Positions 1 to 8,260 of a DNA stretch of 33,854 nucleotides are shown here, one piece after another; position 1 is the first letter of the stretch; each line of letters opens with the position of its first letter. This DNA comes from Gemmatimonadaceae bacterium (GTDB lineage: Bacteria; Gemmatimonadota; Gemmatimonadetes; Gemmatimonadales; Gemmatimonadaceae), in assembly GCA_025362635.1 (NCBI GenBank), contig JANYFO010000239.1:1-33854 (forward strand), read 5' to 3'. The notes under the pieces were generated by a model. That model worked only from the letters and a program-made list of their open reading frames with translations. It was not told where the DNA came from and ran no database searches. The position numbers were made by a program, and so were the translations under genes.

Positions 1-442
1 AGCCCCAATTCACGCCGATGCGCACGGGTTTGTCGTGATCGATCGCCGCCTGCACGATGGTGGTGAAATTCGCATCGCGATGCTTCGAACCTACGTTGCC
101 CGGATTGATGCGATACTTGTCGAGTGTTGCCGCGCACGCGGGATACTTCGTGAGTAACAAATGTCCGTTGTAATGAAAATCTCCAATAAGTGGGACATCG
201 AGTCCGCGATCATTTAATCGTTGTCGAATTTCCGGCACCGCTTGCGCCGCCGCATCGTTGTTCACGGTGATGCGCACCATTTGCGACCCGGCTTCAAATA
301 ATTCTGCCACCTGATGTGCGGTCGAAGCGGCATCAGCCGTATCGGTGTTCGTCATTGACTGCACCACGATTGGCGTAGCGGAGCCAACAGGAACGCCGCG
401 CACCAGCACGGTAGAAGTGGATCGACGGAGGCTTGCGGACAC
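1..442 (-). CDS. ispG: IspG (GcpE), 4-hydroxy-3-methylbut-2-enyl diphosphate synthase, N-terminal part
   Basis: This is the start of IspG, the [4Fe-4S] enzyme that converts methylerythritol cyclodiphosphate to HMBPP in the non-mevalonate isoprenoid pathway. The track missed it because its frame differs from the listed 333..524 ORF. The minus-strand reading contains the family hallmarks [26 protein letters not shown] and RIGVNWG. The rest, including the iron-sulfur cysteines, lies beyond the window edge at base 1. I chose the GTG at 442 because AAGG sits 6 bases upstream and because it puts the start a few residues before RRST, as in E. coli IspG. In-frame GTG at 508 or TTG at 520 are alternatives that would nearly abut the divergent gene at 523. 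The family assignment is firm and the start is not. Confidence 0.9.
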   Translation of the reverse strand, partial: MSASLRRSTSTVLVRGVPVGSATPIVVQSMTNTDTADAASTAHQVAELFEAGSQMVRITVNNDAAAQAVPEIRQRLNDRGLDVPLIGDFHYNGHLLLTKYPACAATLDKYRINPGNVGSKHRDANFTTIVQAAIDHDKPVRIGVNWG

Positions 443-522
443 GATGAACCTTGAGGCGGTGGAGGGACGTAGTGGTGTGACGTAAGGTAGCGAGACTAGG
501 TGCGTCACCCCAACTTCCAACC

Positions 523-1008
523 ATGTCCGATTCTTCTATTCCACCGCGTTCTGATCGCGATCATCGGCTTGATGAGACCATCGAGTCCGCTGCGATGCCT
601 GCCAATGAGTTGTCTGCGCTGCCGAAGAAGTCATTCGCGCGACGGCACTGGGGCAAGGTGACGCTGCTAATTCTTGTCGGCCTTCCCGCCATCAGTTTTG
701 CGATTTGGACGGCGGTCGCGTTGAACTGGAGCTATTCAGACGGCAAGCGCGACGGTTACGTGCAGAAAATGTCGCGCAAAGGCTGGCTCTGCAAAACGTG
801 GGAAGGCACGCTTTATACGGGTATCGCCAAGAGCTTTCAGTCCGACAGTTTTCAGTTCACCGTGCGCAGCGATTCCATCGCAAACGTGATTCAGTCAATG
901 CCCGGCAAAAAAGTTGCAGTGGATTACCAGCAGCATGTCGGAATTCCGTCGTCGTGCTTTGGGGATACCCAATATTTCGTTATAGGAGTCCGCGCCATAC
1001 CGGATTAG
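523..1008 (+). CDS. Conserved hypothetical protein with one N-terminal membrane segment
   Basis: This 161-residue protein has a hydrophilic, charged N-terminus of about 45 residues. One hydrophobic segment follows ([15 protein letters not shown] and on), then a soluble region with [11 protein letters not shown]-like text (here [11 protein letters not shown]) and a late CFGDTQYFV motif. It resembles a widespread family of small membrane-anchored proteins, sometimes mislabelled 6-phosphogluconate dehydrogenase, which has the same GWxCKTxEG and FGDTQYF signatures. Its function is unknown. Two conserved cysteines in the outside region could pair. There is no clear Shine-Dalgarno before the ATG. 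The gene is divergent from ispG across an 80-base gap. Confidence 0.75.
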   Translation: MSDSSIPPRSDRDHRLDETIESAAMPANELSALPKKSFARRHWGKVTLLILVGLPAISFAIWTAVALNWSYSDGKRDGYVQKMSRKGWLCKTWEGTLYTGIAKSFQSDSFQFTVRSDSIANVIQSMPGKKVAVDYQQHVGIPSSCFGDTQYFVIGVRAIPD

Positions 1009-1042
1009 CCGGAAGCGGACTCATCTACCCGTGGAGGGTTTG

Positions 1043-1594
1043 ATGTTTCGTTCGCTTCGTACGCTATCCGTCGCTGTATTGGTTGTGGTGCCAACCGTTT
1101 TGGCCGCACAGCAGAACACGCGTTCCATTCAAATCGGTGCCAGCGGCGGTTTGTCATTGCCCATGGGATCGTTGGGCGATGGGGCAAAATCCGGCTATGT
1201 CATCGCCGGACACCTGTATTACCAGCCGTCTGGTTTCAAGTCACTCGGTTACCGCGCAGACGTAAGTCTTGATAAGTGGAGTTCGAAGGTGGCGGGTATC
1301 GATTTGCGCAGCCTCGGTGTTGTAGCAAATGCGATTTATCATCTGCCGAGTAGCACCGCTTCTACCGTGCATCCGTACGTACTGGGCGGCGTTGGCATGT
1401 TTAACAGCAAGAGTTCCGGCCAGAACCTTGGCGTTACGTATTCGTCAACCAATACTGATGTTGGGGTGCAGGTTGGCGGCGGCATCGACTTCGCGTTGTC
1501 GGGCTTTTCCACGTTCGTGGAAGCGAAATATGTGAACGTGTTCTCGAGCGGCGGTACCAAATGGATTCCCATCTCGTTTGGTGTTCGCTTCTAG
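1043..1594 (+). CDS. Outer-membrane beta-barrel protein (small, opacity/OmpA-like barrel)
   Basis: The predicted product has 183 residues. It begins with a classical signal peptide (SVAVLVVVPTVLAAQQ, probable cleavage after VLA). Alternating hydrophobic and polar strands rich in Gly and Tyr follow, and it ends in SFGVRF with a terminal Phe, the usual outer-membrane insertion signal. This pattern fits an 8-stranded porin-like barrel. I moved the start from the track's GTG at 1031 to the ATG at 1043, because GGAGGG at 1033-1038 is a strong ribosome-binding site for it. The substrate or role is unknown. It is one of three such barrels in the first 5.5 kb. Confidence 0.8.
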   Translation: MFRSLRTLSVAVLVVVPTVLAAQQNTRSIQIGASGGLSLPMGSLGDGAKSGYVIAGHLYYQPSGFKSLGYRADVSLDKWSSKVAGIDLRSLGVVANAIYHLPSSTASTVHPYVLGGVGMFNSKSSGQNLGVTYSSTNTDVGVQVGGGIDFALSGFSTFVEAKYVNVFSSGGTKWIPISFGVRF

Positions 1595-1729
1595 CGTTGG
1601 ATCGAGAACAAGAGCACGTTCAGCTGTAAGCTCTTGACTTACGCTTGGGTTGCCGCACTTTTGTGACATGAGGCGGGACGTCCCAACGTTCCGGTATCTC
1701 CTCGGCTCAAAACTATTTCCGGAGTGTGT

Positions 1730-2140
1730 ATGCGCCGTCAGATTTTTGCGATCATTGTAGCGTCGGGTGTTCTGCTCTCCGGATGTTATCATGCCGTCAT
1801 CGACACGGGACGCGCCAGCGTGGGTGAACCAATTGTCACGCCATGGGCCCACGCGTTCATTTACGGTTTGGTACCACCAGCACTGACCGAGACCGCGAAA
1901 AAATGTCCGAGCGGCGTCGCGAAGGTGGAAACACAGCAGTCATTTTTGAATGGTCTCGCCGCTGCGATCACGGCAGGCATCTATACGCCGATGACTATTT
2001 CGTACACGTGCGCCAAGATGGGTGCAGAGTTGCCGACCACCAAGACAATCCGCGCGCAAGAGATGGGAGACCAGGCCGCGATGCAGGCGGCAGTTGAACT
2101 TTCTCGCAAGTCGGGTGCGGCCGTGCTCGTGCAGTTTTAG
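1730..2140 (+). CDS. Bor/Iss-family lipoprotein
   Basis: The 136-residue product has a lipoprotein signal peptide with lipobox LLSGC. The mature part contains VETQQSFLNG and GIYTPMTISYTC, which align with the core of the lambda Bor / Iss family (VKTETQQTFVNGL ... TLGIYTPLE). Bor proteins are outer-membrane lipoproteins; in coliphages and virulence plasmids they contribute to serum resistance. Chromosomal homologues outside enterobacteria have no established role. I chose the ATG at 1730, with CCGGAG 5 bases upstream, over the track's GTG at 1724. The C-terminus is longer than in Bor, with an alanine-rich tail. A strong terminator follows directly. Confidence 0.8.
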   Translation: MRRQIFAIIVASGVLLSGCYHAVIDTGRASVGEPIVTPWAHAFIYGLVPPALTETAKKCPSGVAKVETQQSFLNGLAAAITAGIYTPMTISYTCAKMGAELPTTKTIRAQEMGDQAAMQAAVELSRKSGAAVLVQF

Positions 2141-2159
2141 CACGTCGAATCGAAATACC

Positions 2160-2197
2160 CGTCAGCCGTTACCGTTACGGTAGCGGCTGACGTTTTT
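2160..2197 (+). terminator. Rho-independent terminator after the Bor-like gene
   Basis: A 15-base stem (CGTCAGCCGTTACCG against CGGTAGCGGCTGACG, one G-T pair) with a 3-base loop is followed by TTTTT. It starts 20 bases after the stop codon at 2140 and ends before the next gene at 2217, so it separates the two transcription units. Confidence 0.9.
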
Positions 2198-2216
2198 CGC
2201 TAATGCATATTTAAGA

Positions 2217-3512
2217 ATGACGTTTTCGAAATCATCCTCGCCCGTCGTCATCGTCGGCGCGGGCATCGCTGGGTTAGTGTGTGCGATCGAGATACATCGC
2301 GCTGGACGACCGGTGGTGGTACTCGAGGCAGCATCGGATGTTGGTGGACGGGTACGGTCATCCGTTGTCGATGGCTTTGTGTTAGATCATGGCTTCCAGG
2401 TGCTCTTCACCGCCTACCCCACGTTATCCGCCTATCTTGATTTAGACGCACTTGCACTGCGCCGTTTTCTCCCAGCGGCGCGCATCGTGCGCGATGGTCG
2501 GGTGTCACTCATTGGCGACGCGTTGCGCGATCCAACGCTGCTCTTCGATACCATTTTTGCGCGCGCCGTGTCGATCAGCGACAAGTTGCGATTGCTTGCG
2601 CTTCGCCGCTTCGCCCAGCAGCTCAGTATCGACGATTGTTTCGCTGCTCGTTTCGCGAATGTGTCGACGCGCGCGTTTCTCGAGTCTCGTGGCTTCGCAT
2701 CGCCCGTGATCGATGGATTTTTTGCTCCATTCTACGGCGGCATTCTGCTGGATCGTACGTTGGCGACGACCGCATCGATTCTTCTGTTTACGTTCAAGAT
2801 GCTGGGTGCGGGAGATACCGCAGTTCCCGCGCGCGGAATGGGCGCCATTGCGGCACAACTGGCGGCGCAATTACCGCGCGATGCGGTGCGTGTGGGTGTT
2901 GCGGTGCGTGCACTTAACGTGGAAAGCGGTCGTGTGTGTGGTGTCAGTCTGGACGATGGCAGTCGATTCGACGCGTGTGACGTGGTGCTTGCAACTGACC
3001 CACCGGCAGCGGCCGTCCTCGCGCATACAGCAAATTTGGCGCTTGCTGTTCCGGCCGGCGCCCTCGGATGCACGACCGTGTACTACACGGCGGAGCGGAC
3101 ACCGTTGCCCGGAAAGGCGCTGTGGCTCAACGCTGATGTGCACGCGGTGATTGGCCATGTCGTCACGATCAGTGACGTTGCGCCGGAGTACAGTGACGGA
3201 CGCCCGCTCATCGCGGCGACGGCGGTAGGCACGCCAGCGACGTTGCCGGACGATGCGTTGGATGTAGCGGCGCGTTGCGAAATTGCGGCGATGGCGGCGG
3301 TCGCTGGAGACAGTGTTGCTACAACGCTGACACGTCTGGCAATTTGGCGGGTACCATACGCGCAGTTTGCCCAACCACCGGGTTGGCGAAATACACCTCC
3401 CACCGTCGCCTGCGGCATTCCAGGCCTTTGGCGCGCAAGCGAAGTGTTGCATTCGAGTTCTCTTGAAGGTGCAGCGCGCGGTGGCCAGATGGCCGCGCGT
3501 GCGTTGCTTTAA
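2217..3512 (+). CDS. FAD-dependent amine oxidase / phytoene-desaturase-like oxidoreductase
   Basis: The 431-residue protein opens with a Rossmann FAD-binding motif (VIVGAGIAGL), the acidic residue about 20 residues on (VLEAAS) and the GGRV element typical of the amine oxidase / protoporphyrinogen oxidase / carotenoid desaturase superfamily. DHGFQVLFTAYP near residues 57-70 resembles a cyanobacterial and plant subgroup of uncharacterised flavin oxidoreductases. The C-terminal GLWRASEVLHSSSLEGAARGG fits the second FAD-contact region. No substrate can be assigned and no carotenoid or haem genes are adjacent. The Shine-Dalgarno is weak (TTAAGA). The next gene starts 19 bases downstream and may be co-transcribed. 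Confidence 0.8.
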   Translation: MTFSKSSSPVVIVGAGIAGLVCAIEIHRAGRPVVVLEAASDVGGRVRSSVVDGFVLDHGFQVLFTAYPTLSAYLDLDALALRRFLPAARIVRDGRVSLIGDALRDPTLLFDTIFARAVSISDKLRLLALRRFAQQLSIDDCFAARFANVSTRAFLESRGFASPVIDGFFAPFYGGILLDRTLATTASILLFTFKMLGAGDTAVPARGMGAIAAQLAAQLPRDAVRVGVAVRALNVESGRVCGVSLDDGSRFDACDVVLATDPPAAAVLAHTANLALAVPAGALGCTTVYYTAERTPLPGKALWLNADVHAVIGHVVTISDVAPEYSDGRPLIAATAVGTPATLPDDALDVAARCEIAAMAAVAGDSVATTLTRLAIWRVPYAQFAQPPGWRNTPPTVACGIPGLWRASEVLHSSSLEGAARGGQMAARALL

Positions 3513-3531
3513 CCACAACAATTCTGCGACC

Positions 3532-4128
3532 ATGCGACGACTTACTTGCGCCACGGCGCTTTCCTGCCTCCTCTCGCTCTCGCTGTATTCGCAGTCGCTG
3601 CATGCGCAGACACGCGCACTCAACGCTGATACGATGGTCAGTCCTTCGCACATTTTGTCCGTCAATCCGTTCGTGCTGCTCTTTGGAAATTTCTCGGGCG
3701 AGTATGAGCAACGAGTCCAGTCAACGTTCTCGGTCGCGGTGGCCGGATCCTATGTAAATTTCGATAGCGATCGCTACACGAATATCGACCTGAAGGCGCG
3801 TCTGTATCCCAACGAGGTGGCGTTGCGAGGATTCGGATTTGCTGCCTCCGTAGGCGCGACCGCAATTCGAGCGCACACATCCGATTGCTATTTGTATGAT
3901 CCCGCTGTCGGTAGTAACGGACCATGCACAAATAGGAACAAGACATTCTCGTCACCATCCGTCGCACTTGAGTTGCAATATCAGTGGCTCCTCGGTTCGC
4001 GCCGTCGCACCGCCATTACACTCGGCGGGGGACTCAAACGTTTTCTTGGGTCGAGCGGTGATTTTACGTTAGCCCGTGTGTCGCGCTTCCTGCCGACGTT
4101 TCGTTCAACCATCGGGTACGCGTTTTAG
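3532..4128 (+). CDS. Outer-membrane beta-barrel protein, hypothetical
   Basis: The product has 198 residues. A signal peptide (CLLSLSLYSQSLHAQT, cleavage after HAQ) is followed by alternating beta-strand text and ends in IGYAF with a terminal Phe, as in outer-membrane barrels. SVNPFVLLFGNFSGEYE near the mature N-terminus resembles the first strand of DUF3575-type barrels, where a host structural or adhesive role is usually only inferred. The track ORF starts at 3367 inside the upstream gene; I use the ATG at 3532, which places the signal peptide at the N-terminus. Two Cys residues flank a loop near residues 120-130. Confidence 0.75.
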   Translation: MRRLTCATALSCLLSLSLYSQSLHAQTRALNADTMVSPSHILSVNPFVLLFGNFSGEYEQRVQSTFSVAVAGSYVNFDSDRYTNIDLKARLYPNEVALRGFGFAASVGATAIRAHTSDCYLYDPAVGSNGPCTNRNKTFSSPSVALELQYQWLLGSRRRTAITLGGGLKRFLGSSGDFTLARVSRFLPTFRSTIGYAF

Positions 4129-4187
4129 GCTGTTGTCTTCTACCGACAATACGCGGGCGCTGCGTTTCACAAGCGGCAAACGGCTTC

Positions 4188-4817
4188 CTATACGGCAAGC
4201 ATAAACATTCGTACTTCCGGCGGCAGACTGACCGGGACAACAATGAGTTTCCCTTTCTCGCGAATTGATGAAATGGTCCGGGCAATTCCAACTACCTTTT
4301 CGTCCATCCGATATTGAAAAGCACGCTCAAAAAAACGAGGTGGCCGCTTGGATCTCAACGTACCATATCCAGCAACTTCAAACTCGTGCTGACCACGCCA
4401 GCTCGTTTGCGTGTACTTGGCAATGATTCCCTCGCCAAGAGACGTTCGTAGAATGGCGGTTCGATTCCAAGTGAGAGGAAAATCAACTGCGAATGTCTCT
4501 TGTCCTACTTTGATGGTTCGCTGTCTTGTTGCAGTTCGGCTAAATGCGTAACCAAGAATCTGATTTTGAGAATCTCTTACCACCAGACATACGCTGGTTG
4601 CTGAAGCATCCTGGGGGATAGCGAAAAGCATTTCAGATTTTTTCAAGTTGAATTTTTCAGCTTGCGCTGCAATGGTTTCCCATATTTGATCAGCCGTCAC
4701 GAGAAAATTTTCTTGTAAGAAAGATTTTCGATTGTTTAGGAGCATGTAGACTAGGCATCCGAAGCCCACAACCACGGCAAGCAAAAGGAAACCGAGGCTC
4801 GATTCGTTAACCGTCAT
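4188..4817 (-). CDS. AT-rich orphan membrane-anchored protein
   Basis: The 209-residue protein has one N-terminal membrane helix (FLLLAVVVGFGCLVYMLL) followed by a soluble domain. The latter half has paired strands such as AVDFPLTWNRTAI, HEFEVAGYGTLR and RMDEKVVGIART. This looks like a tubby/LURP-one or scramblase-type beta-barrel fold, but that is a weak impression rather than an identification. The stretch is visibly richer in A and T than its neighbours (runs such as gattttttcaagttgaat), with more AAA, TTT and AAT codons, which suggests recent transfer. The start ATG has no good Shine-Dalgarno. It converges on the barrel gene ending at 4128. Confidence 0.6.
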   Translation of the reverse strand: MTVNESSLGFLLLAVVVGFGCLVYMLLNNRKSFLQENFLVTADQIWETIAAQAEKFNLKKSEMLFAIPQDASATSVCLVVRDSQNQILGYAFSRTATRQRTIKVGQETFAVDFPLTWNRTAILRTSLGEGIIAKYTQTSWRGQHEFEVAGYGTLRSKRPPRFFERAFQYRMDEKVVGIARTISSIREKGKLIVVPVSLPPEVRMFMLAV

Positions 4818-4883
4818 TTTTCAGTGCGTCCGGTTAGAAGTTGAAGCATGATGGTGGGGCAACTCTCGACAATAGCACGTGAA

Positions 4884-4926
4884 AAACGGGAGGACGACGC
4901 ATCGCGTCGTCCTCCCGTTTATTGCA
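4884..4926 (-). terminator. Terminator of the minus-strand barrel gene
   Basis: A perfect 17-base inverted repeat (AAACGGGAGGACGACGC with its complement) has a 3-base loop. Read on the minus strand it ends in GTTTTT and lies 20 bases after the stop codon of the gene at 4940. It may also insulate the AT-rich gene downstream. Confidence 0.88.
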
Positions 4927-4939
4927 GCAACAGAAACTA

Positions 4940-5476
4940 CTACTTCATTTTAAACGTCACACCGAGGTTCAACGTCGCGGCACCAGCGCCGACGTCGGCA
5001 TACGCTGCTACGCTTGGCGTGAAGAAGTAACGACCACCGGCGCGGCCGATAAAGTAAATCGCGCTGTTCCCGCACAAATTGGCCGTAATGCCGATTCCAG
5101 AGTACGAGCAGTTGATGATCTGGTAGCCCAACCCAGCGCCGATAAACGGATCGAACTTCGTATTCTCGAGCTTAAAGTGATAGTTCATCGTTGCGCCGAT
5201 CGGAATATACTTAAAGCTGTAGTTACTTCCGCTGGAATACGAGTAGTAATCAGCGCTCACGCCAATGCCAAGCAGGCCATTACCGAGATCGGGAAGCACC
5301 TTAAAAATGTGCTCAAAGCGACCGCCAAACGAAGCGCTAGCCGAACCAAGATTACCAATACCAACAACCACACCCACATCGGTGTATCCCTTGCTCACCT
5401 GCGCGGACACCTGCGCCGCCGATGCGGCGACCACAACAGCAGCGACGGCTACTGAACCAACAATTTTTTTCAGCAT
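4940..5476 (-). CDS. Outer-membrane beta-barrel protein (OmpW/porin-like)
   Basis: The product has 178 residues. The signal peptide (VAVAAVVVAASAAQVSAQ, cleavage after VSA) is followed by glycine- and tyrosine-rich amphipathic strands (DVGVVVGIG, FIGRAGGRYFF) and a final LGVTFKMK. FDPFIGAGLGYQ is typical of opacity/OmpW-like 8-stranded barrels. A pair of cysteines (INCSYS and NLCGNS) could form a loop disulfide. The track extends to 5668, but GAGGAA at 5483-5488 lies 6 bases before the ATG at 5476, with another ATG at 5479. A strong terminator follows. The ligand is unknown. Confidence 0.8.
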   Translation of the reverse strand: MLKKIVGSVAVAAVVVAASAAQVSAQVSKGYTDVGVVVGIGNLGSASASFGGRFEHIFKVLPDLGNGLLGIGVSADYYSYSSGSNYSFKYIPIGATMNYHFKLENTKFDPFIGAGLGYQIINCSYSGIGITANLCGNSAIYFIGRAGGRYFFTPSVAAYADVGAGAATLNLGVTFKMK

Positions 5477-5651
5477 CATGCGTTCCTCAGACAACGGGTA
5501 AGCGAGCATCGTGCGTCGCGTCAGCAACAAATCACGCGACGTGGTAAAGCCCAGTGAAATTGAGCGTGTGTCAAACTGGTCCGCGAGACTTAATGCCCAT
5601 CGCGGATTTCCCGCAAGACGTCCGTGACGTGCAACCTCGTACAGTCCCTCA

Positions 5652-6311
5652 CTACTTCGACAAACCAAGTAGCGTCCCTAACATCGATACGTGTGCAACC
5701 ACGGCGTTTGCCCCCGCGGACTTAAGTCGTGACGCAGAAATGAGATCAGCGTATCCGATGACGGTCATTCCCGCTGCACGCGCTCCCTGCACCCCTAACG
5801 GACTGTCTTCCACCACGACACAATCGGACGCACGTACGCCCATCGCCTCAGCTGCGTGCAAGAAGAGGTCCGGGGCTGGTTTGGGATGCATAACATCGTC
5901 GGACGAAAAACGACGACCTTCAAAGCGCGCAAGCAATCCCGTAGCGCCAAGCGAAACGCGCATCTTGTCGTGCTCGCCATTGGACGCAACACAGTACGGG
6001 ACGTGTGCGCCGTCCAAGTCGTCAAGCAACGCAATGATGCCATCGACGGGTTGCACCTCGCGCGCTAATGCCTCCCGCGTTAACGCGTGATAGCGTTCGA
6101 TCAAATCGTCCGGCGGCGCAAACCCCAAACGTTCGGTCACAATCTCCTTGCAGCGCGCCATCGAGTGGCCGATAAACGTCTCCGCCATCTCGTTGAGCGT
6201 GAGGTGCAGACCAAGTTCAGCGAGCAAGCCGGCAAACACGCGACTGGATATTCGCTCGCTGTCCACGAGCACTCCGTCGCAATCGAAGATGACAAGCGAA
6301 ACCGGGCTCAC
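5652..6311 (-). CDS. HAD-family hydrolase, beta-phosphoglucomutase / phosphoglycolate phosphatase-like
   Basis: This 219-residue HAD phosphatase has all four motifs: DCDGVLVDSE (nucleophile and acid-base Asp, residues about 10-19), the Ser in VASNG, the Lys in HPKPAPD, and VVEDSPLGVQGA (metal-binding acidics). The helical cap between motifs I and II puts it in subclass I, with beta-phosphoglucomutase, Gph and sugar-phosphate phosphatases. The substrate cannot be read from the sequence. It starts at a GTG whose GTGA overlaps the argH stop by 4 bases, so its translation is probably coupled to argH. The link to arginine metabolism may be only operonic. Confidence 0.85.
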   Translation of the reverse strand: MSPVSLVIFDCDGVLVDSERISSRVFAGLLAELGLHLTLNEMAETFIGHSMARCKEIVTERLGFAPPDDLIERYHALTREALAREVQPVDGIIALLDDLDGAHVPYCVASNGEHDKMRVSLGATGLLARFEGRRFSSDDVMHPKPAPDLFLHAAEAMGVRASDCVVVEDSPLGVQGARAAGMTVIGYADLISASRLKSAGANAVVAHVSMLGTLLGLSK

Positions 6312-7693
6312 ATGGCCTGCAGACTCTGGCGCGCCTGCACAAGCTGCGCCGCAACGGCGTTGGGCCCCGTACCGCCCGCGATGTCCCGCGCCGCAATGGA
6401 TGCTTCGGCACTAAGCGCCGCACGCGCGTCTTCGCCAAACAACGCATGCGCCGCCGCAAAACGTGCAGCCGGCAATGCATCAAGTTCGATTCCCCCTTCT
6501 TCCGCCGCGCGCACCAGGACACCGACGGCGCCGTGCGCTTCGCGAAACGTCGCCCCACGGCGAACGAGATAGTCGGCCAAGTCAGTCGCCATCATCGCGC
6601 TCGACACAGCCGCACGCATCCGCTTGGTATCAAACCGCAACTCCGCCACTGCACCGGCAACGGCCGGCAGGACGAGCAGCAACATGTCGATCGCATTAAA
6701 CATCGCACGCTTGTCATCCTGCAAATCCTTGCTGTAGCCACTGGGCAACCCTTTGATCGCGCCCATGAGTGAAACGAGATCGCCAAGCACACGTGCGCCG
6801 GACCCACGCGCGAGTTCGAAAACATCGGGATTGCGTTTCTGCGGCATCATGCTCGATCCTGTCGAGAAACCGTCACCGAATTTGACGAAACCAAATTCGC
6901 TGGAGCCGTACACGATCATGTCTTCGGCCAAACGCGAGCAGTGCGCGGCAATCATGGCGCAGGCGAACAGCGTTTCGGCGACGAAGTCACGATCGCCGGT
7001 AGCGTCGATGCTGTTCGCTGAGATTGATGCGAATCCAAGCGACTCGCGCAACGACTCGCGCGACACGGGAAAGGCGCTTCCGGCAATCGCGCCTGAGCCC
7101 AACGGCAGCACGCCGGCACATCGTGCGGCGGCGGCGAGGCGCGTGCGATCACGCGTGAGCGGCCAAAAGTGTGCGAGCAACCAATGCGTGCCGCTCACCG
7201 GCTGCGCGCGTTGCAAATGAGTGTATGCCGGCAAAATCGCGTCGACAAGCGTCTCTGCCTGTGTAAGCAAGGCTGTTTGGAGCACTCGCACGGCGTCGTC
7301 GAGCTGGTGACACGCCTCCATCGTCCAAAGCCGCGATGCGGTTGCCACCTGGTCATTGCGTGAGCGGCCGGTGTGCAACTTGGAGGCGACCGATCCCGCC
7401 TCTTCGTGCAACAGTCGATCGATCATCGTATGTATGTCCTCATCCGTCGCAACGGGCAGCGCGCCCTCGGCAAGCCGTGCACTCACGCGATCAAGTCCGT
7501 GCTGCAGCGCGGCGCTTTCGGCAATCGTCAGCACGCCGCCCTCGCCGAGCGCGCGCGCCCATGCTTTCGACAGGCGTACGTCGTGTGGCCAGAGTCGAAA
7601 GTCAGTGCCAATTGAACGGTTGAGCGCGTCGAGCAGAGGCGACGGGCCGCCGGCAAAGCGCCCACCCCAAAGTTTATGCGTATCTGTGCTCAT
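6308..7693 (-). CDS. argH: Argininosuccinate lyase
   Basis: ArgH splits argininosuccinate into arginine and fumarate, the last step of arginine synthesis. The 461-residue length is normal. It starts MSTDTHKLWGGRF, as the family does, and carries the signature GSSMMPQKRNPD near residues 280-290 with the mobile-loop catalytic Ser. THLQRAQPVS holds the conserved His of the fumarase/aspartase superfamily. The gene is downstream of argR on the same strand, and its start codon is immediately preceded by an ArgR-type operator at 7701-7734, so it probably has its own repressible promoter. The HAD gene follows with a 4-base overlap. Confidence 0.97.
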   Translation of the reverse strand: MSTDTHKLWGGRFAGGPSPLLDALNRSIGTDFRLWPHDVRLSKAWARALGEGGVLTIAESAALQHGLDRVSARLAEGALPVATDEDIHTMIDRLLHEEAGSVASKLHTGRSRNDQVATASRLWTMEACHQLDDAVRVLQTALLTQAETLVDAILPAYTHLQRAQPVSGTHWLLAHFWPLTRDRTRLAAAARCAGVLPLGSGAIAGSAFPVSRESLRESLGFASISANSIDATGDRDFVAETLFACAMIAAHCSRLAEDMIVYGSSEFGFVKFGDGFSTGSSMMPQKRNPDVFELARGSGARVLGDLVSLMGAIKGLPSGYSKDLQDDKRAMFNAIDMLLLVLPAVAGAVAELRFDTKRMRAAVSSAMMATDLADYLVRRGATFREAHGAVGVLVRAAEEGGIELDALPAARFAAAHALFGEDARAALSAEASIAARDIAGGTGPNAVAAQLVQARQSLQAM

Positions 7694-7700
7694 CTCGAAG

Positions 7701-7734
7701 TATGCAAAAGTATGCAGTCGGCCTGCATAAAATG
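7701..7734 (-). promoter_or_regulatory. Probable ArgR operator upstream of argH
   Basis: The stretch TATGCAAAAGTATGCA followed 7 bases later by TGCATAAAATG lies just upstream of the argH start. It matches the argR-argC site at 8274-8307 at 26 of 34 positions, with identical spacing of the three half-sites. The shared core TATGCA-N7-TGCATA is a perfect palindrome. ArgR binding is inferred from context and from known TGCAT-type ARG boxes in actinobacteria. Confidence 0.8.
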
Positions 7735-7780
7735 TTCAGGACCAAGGTCGCGCAGAATCACGCCGTCCCACGGAAGAAAA

Positions 7781-8242
7781 TTAAGCACGGAGATAGTCTT
7801 GTAGACGGCGGAGTGCGCGTTCGCGTCCAGCCACGGAGCGGCAGATGATGAGCACCGTATTGTCGCCGGCAATGGTGCCGGCAATATCAGGCCACGCTGC
7901 GTAATCGAGCGCTTCGGCCACGGGTTGTGCCCCCGAGGCGACGGTGCGGACGACGATCATCACCTGGACAGCCTCTACGCCAACGATGAATTGCGGGAGC
8001 ATGGCTTCAAGCCGTCGCGCGTCGCCGTCGCTGCTGGCCGACTCGGAAAACGTGTAGCGCGCCCGTCCCTTGTCGTCTGGGATCCGCGCCAAGCGGAGTT
8101 CGCGCAAGTCACGGGAGAGCGTCGATTGCGTCACGTCCCAGCCGCGTTTCGTGAGCTGTCGCCGCAACTCTTCTTGGCTGGCGACACGTTTCGCGGTGAC
8201 GATCTCGCGAATGGCGTTGTGTCGATCGATTTTATCGGTCAC
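7781..8242 (-). CDS. argR: Arginine repressor ArgR
   Basis: ArgR is the hexameric, arginine-dependent repressor of arginine genes. The product has 153 residues from the GTG at 8242. The N-terminal winged helix includes QEELRRQLTKRG and TQSTLSRDLRELRL, the recognition helix with the conserved SR. The C-terminal oligomerisation and arginine-binding domain has GTIAGDNTVLII, the usual GTIAGDDT arginine-contact motif. The track start at 8290 would lie inside the operator and would overlap argC; the GTG at 8242 has GGAG about 8 bases upstream. Divergent transcription from argC across an operator implies autoregulation. Confidence 0.95.
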   Translation of the reverse strand: MTDKIDRHNAIREIVTAKRVASQEELRRQLTKRGWDVTQSTLSRDLRELRLARIPDDKGRARYTFSESASSDGDARRLEAMLPQFIVGVEAVQVMIVVRTVASGAQPVAEALDYAAWPDIAGTIAGDNTVLIICRSVAGRERALRRLQDYLRA

Positions 8243-8260
8243 GCGATGTTCTCCGTAGTA

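Noticed and set aside
477-508. Short inverted repeat GTGACG/CGTCAC in the ispG divergent region
   Set aside because: Only 6 bases per arm with a 20-base gap; expected by chance in GC-rich DNA.
1675-1684. Palindrome GGGACGTCCC before the Bor-like gene
   Set aside because: Ten bases only, no promoter boxes placed around it and no second copy seen; not enough to call an operator.
2871-3665. 264-residue minus-strand ORF
   Set aside because: It lies antisense to the FAD oxidoreductase and has low-complexity Arg/Cys-rich text with no family features; it is a shadow of the real gene.
5554-6090. 178-residue plus-strand ORF
   Set aside because: Antisense to the HAD gene with its four catalytic motifs.
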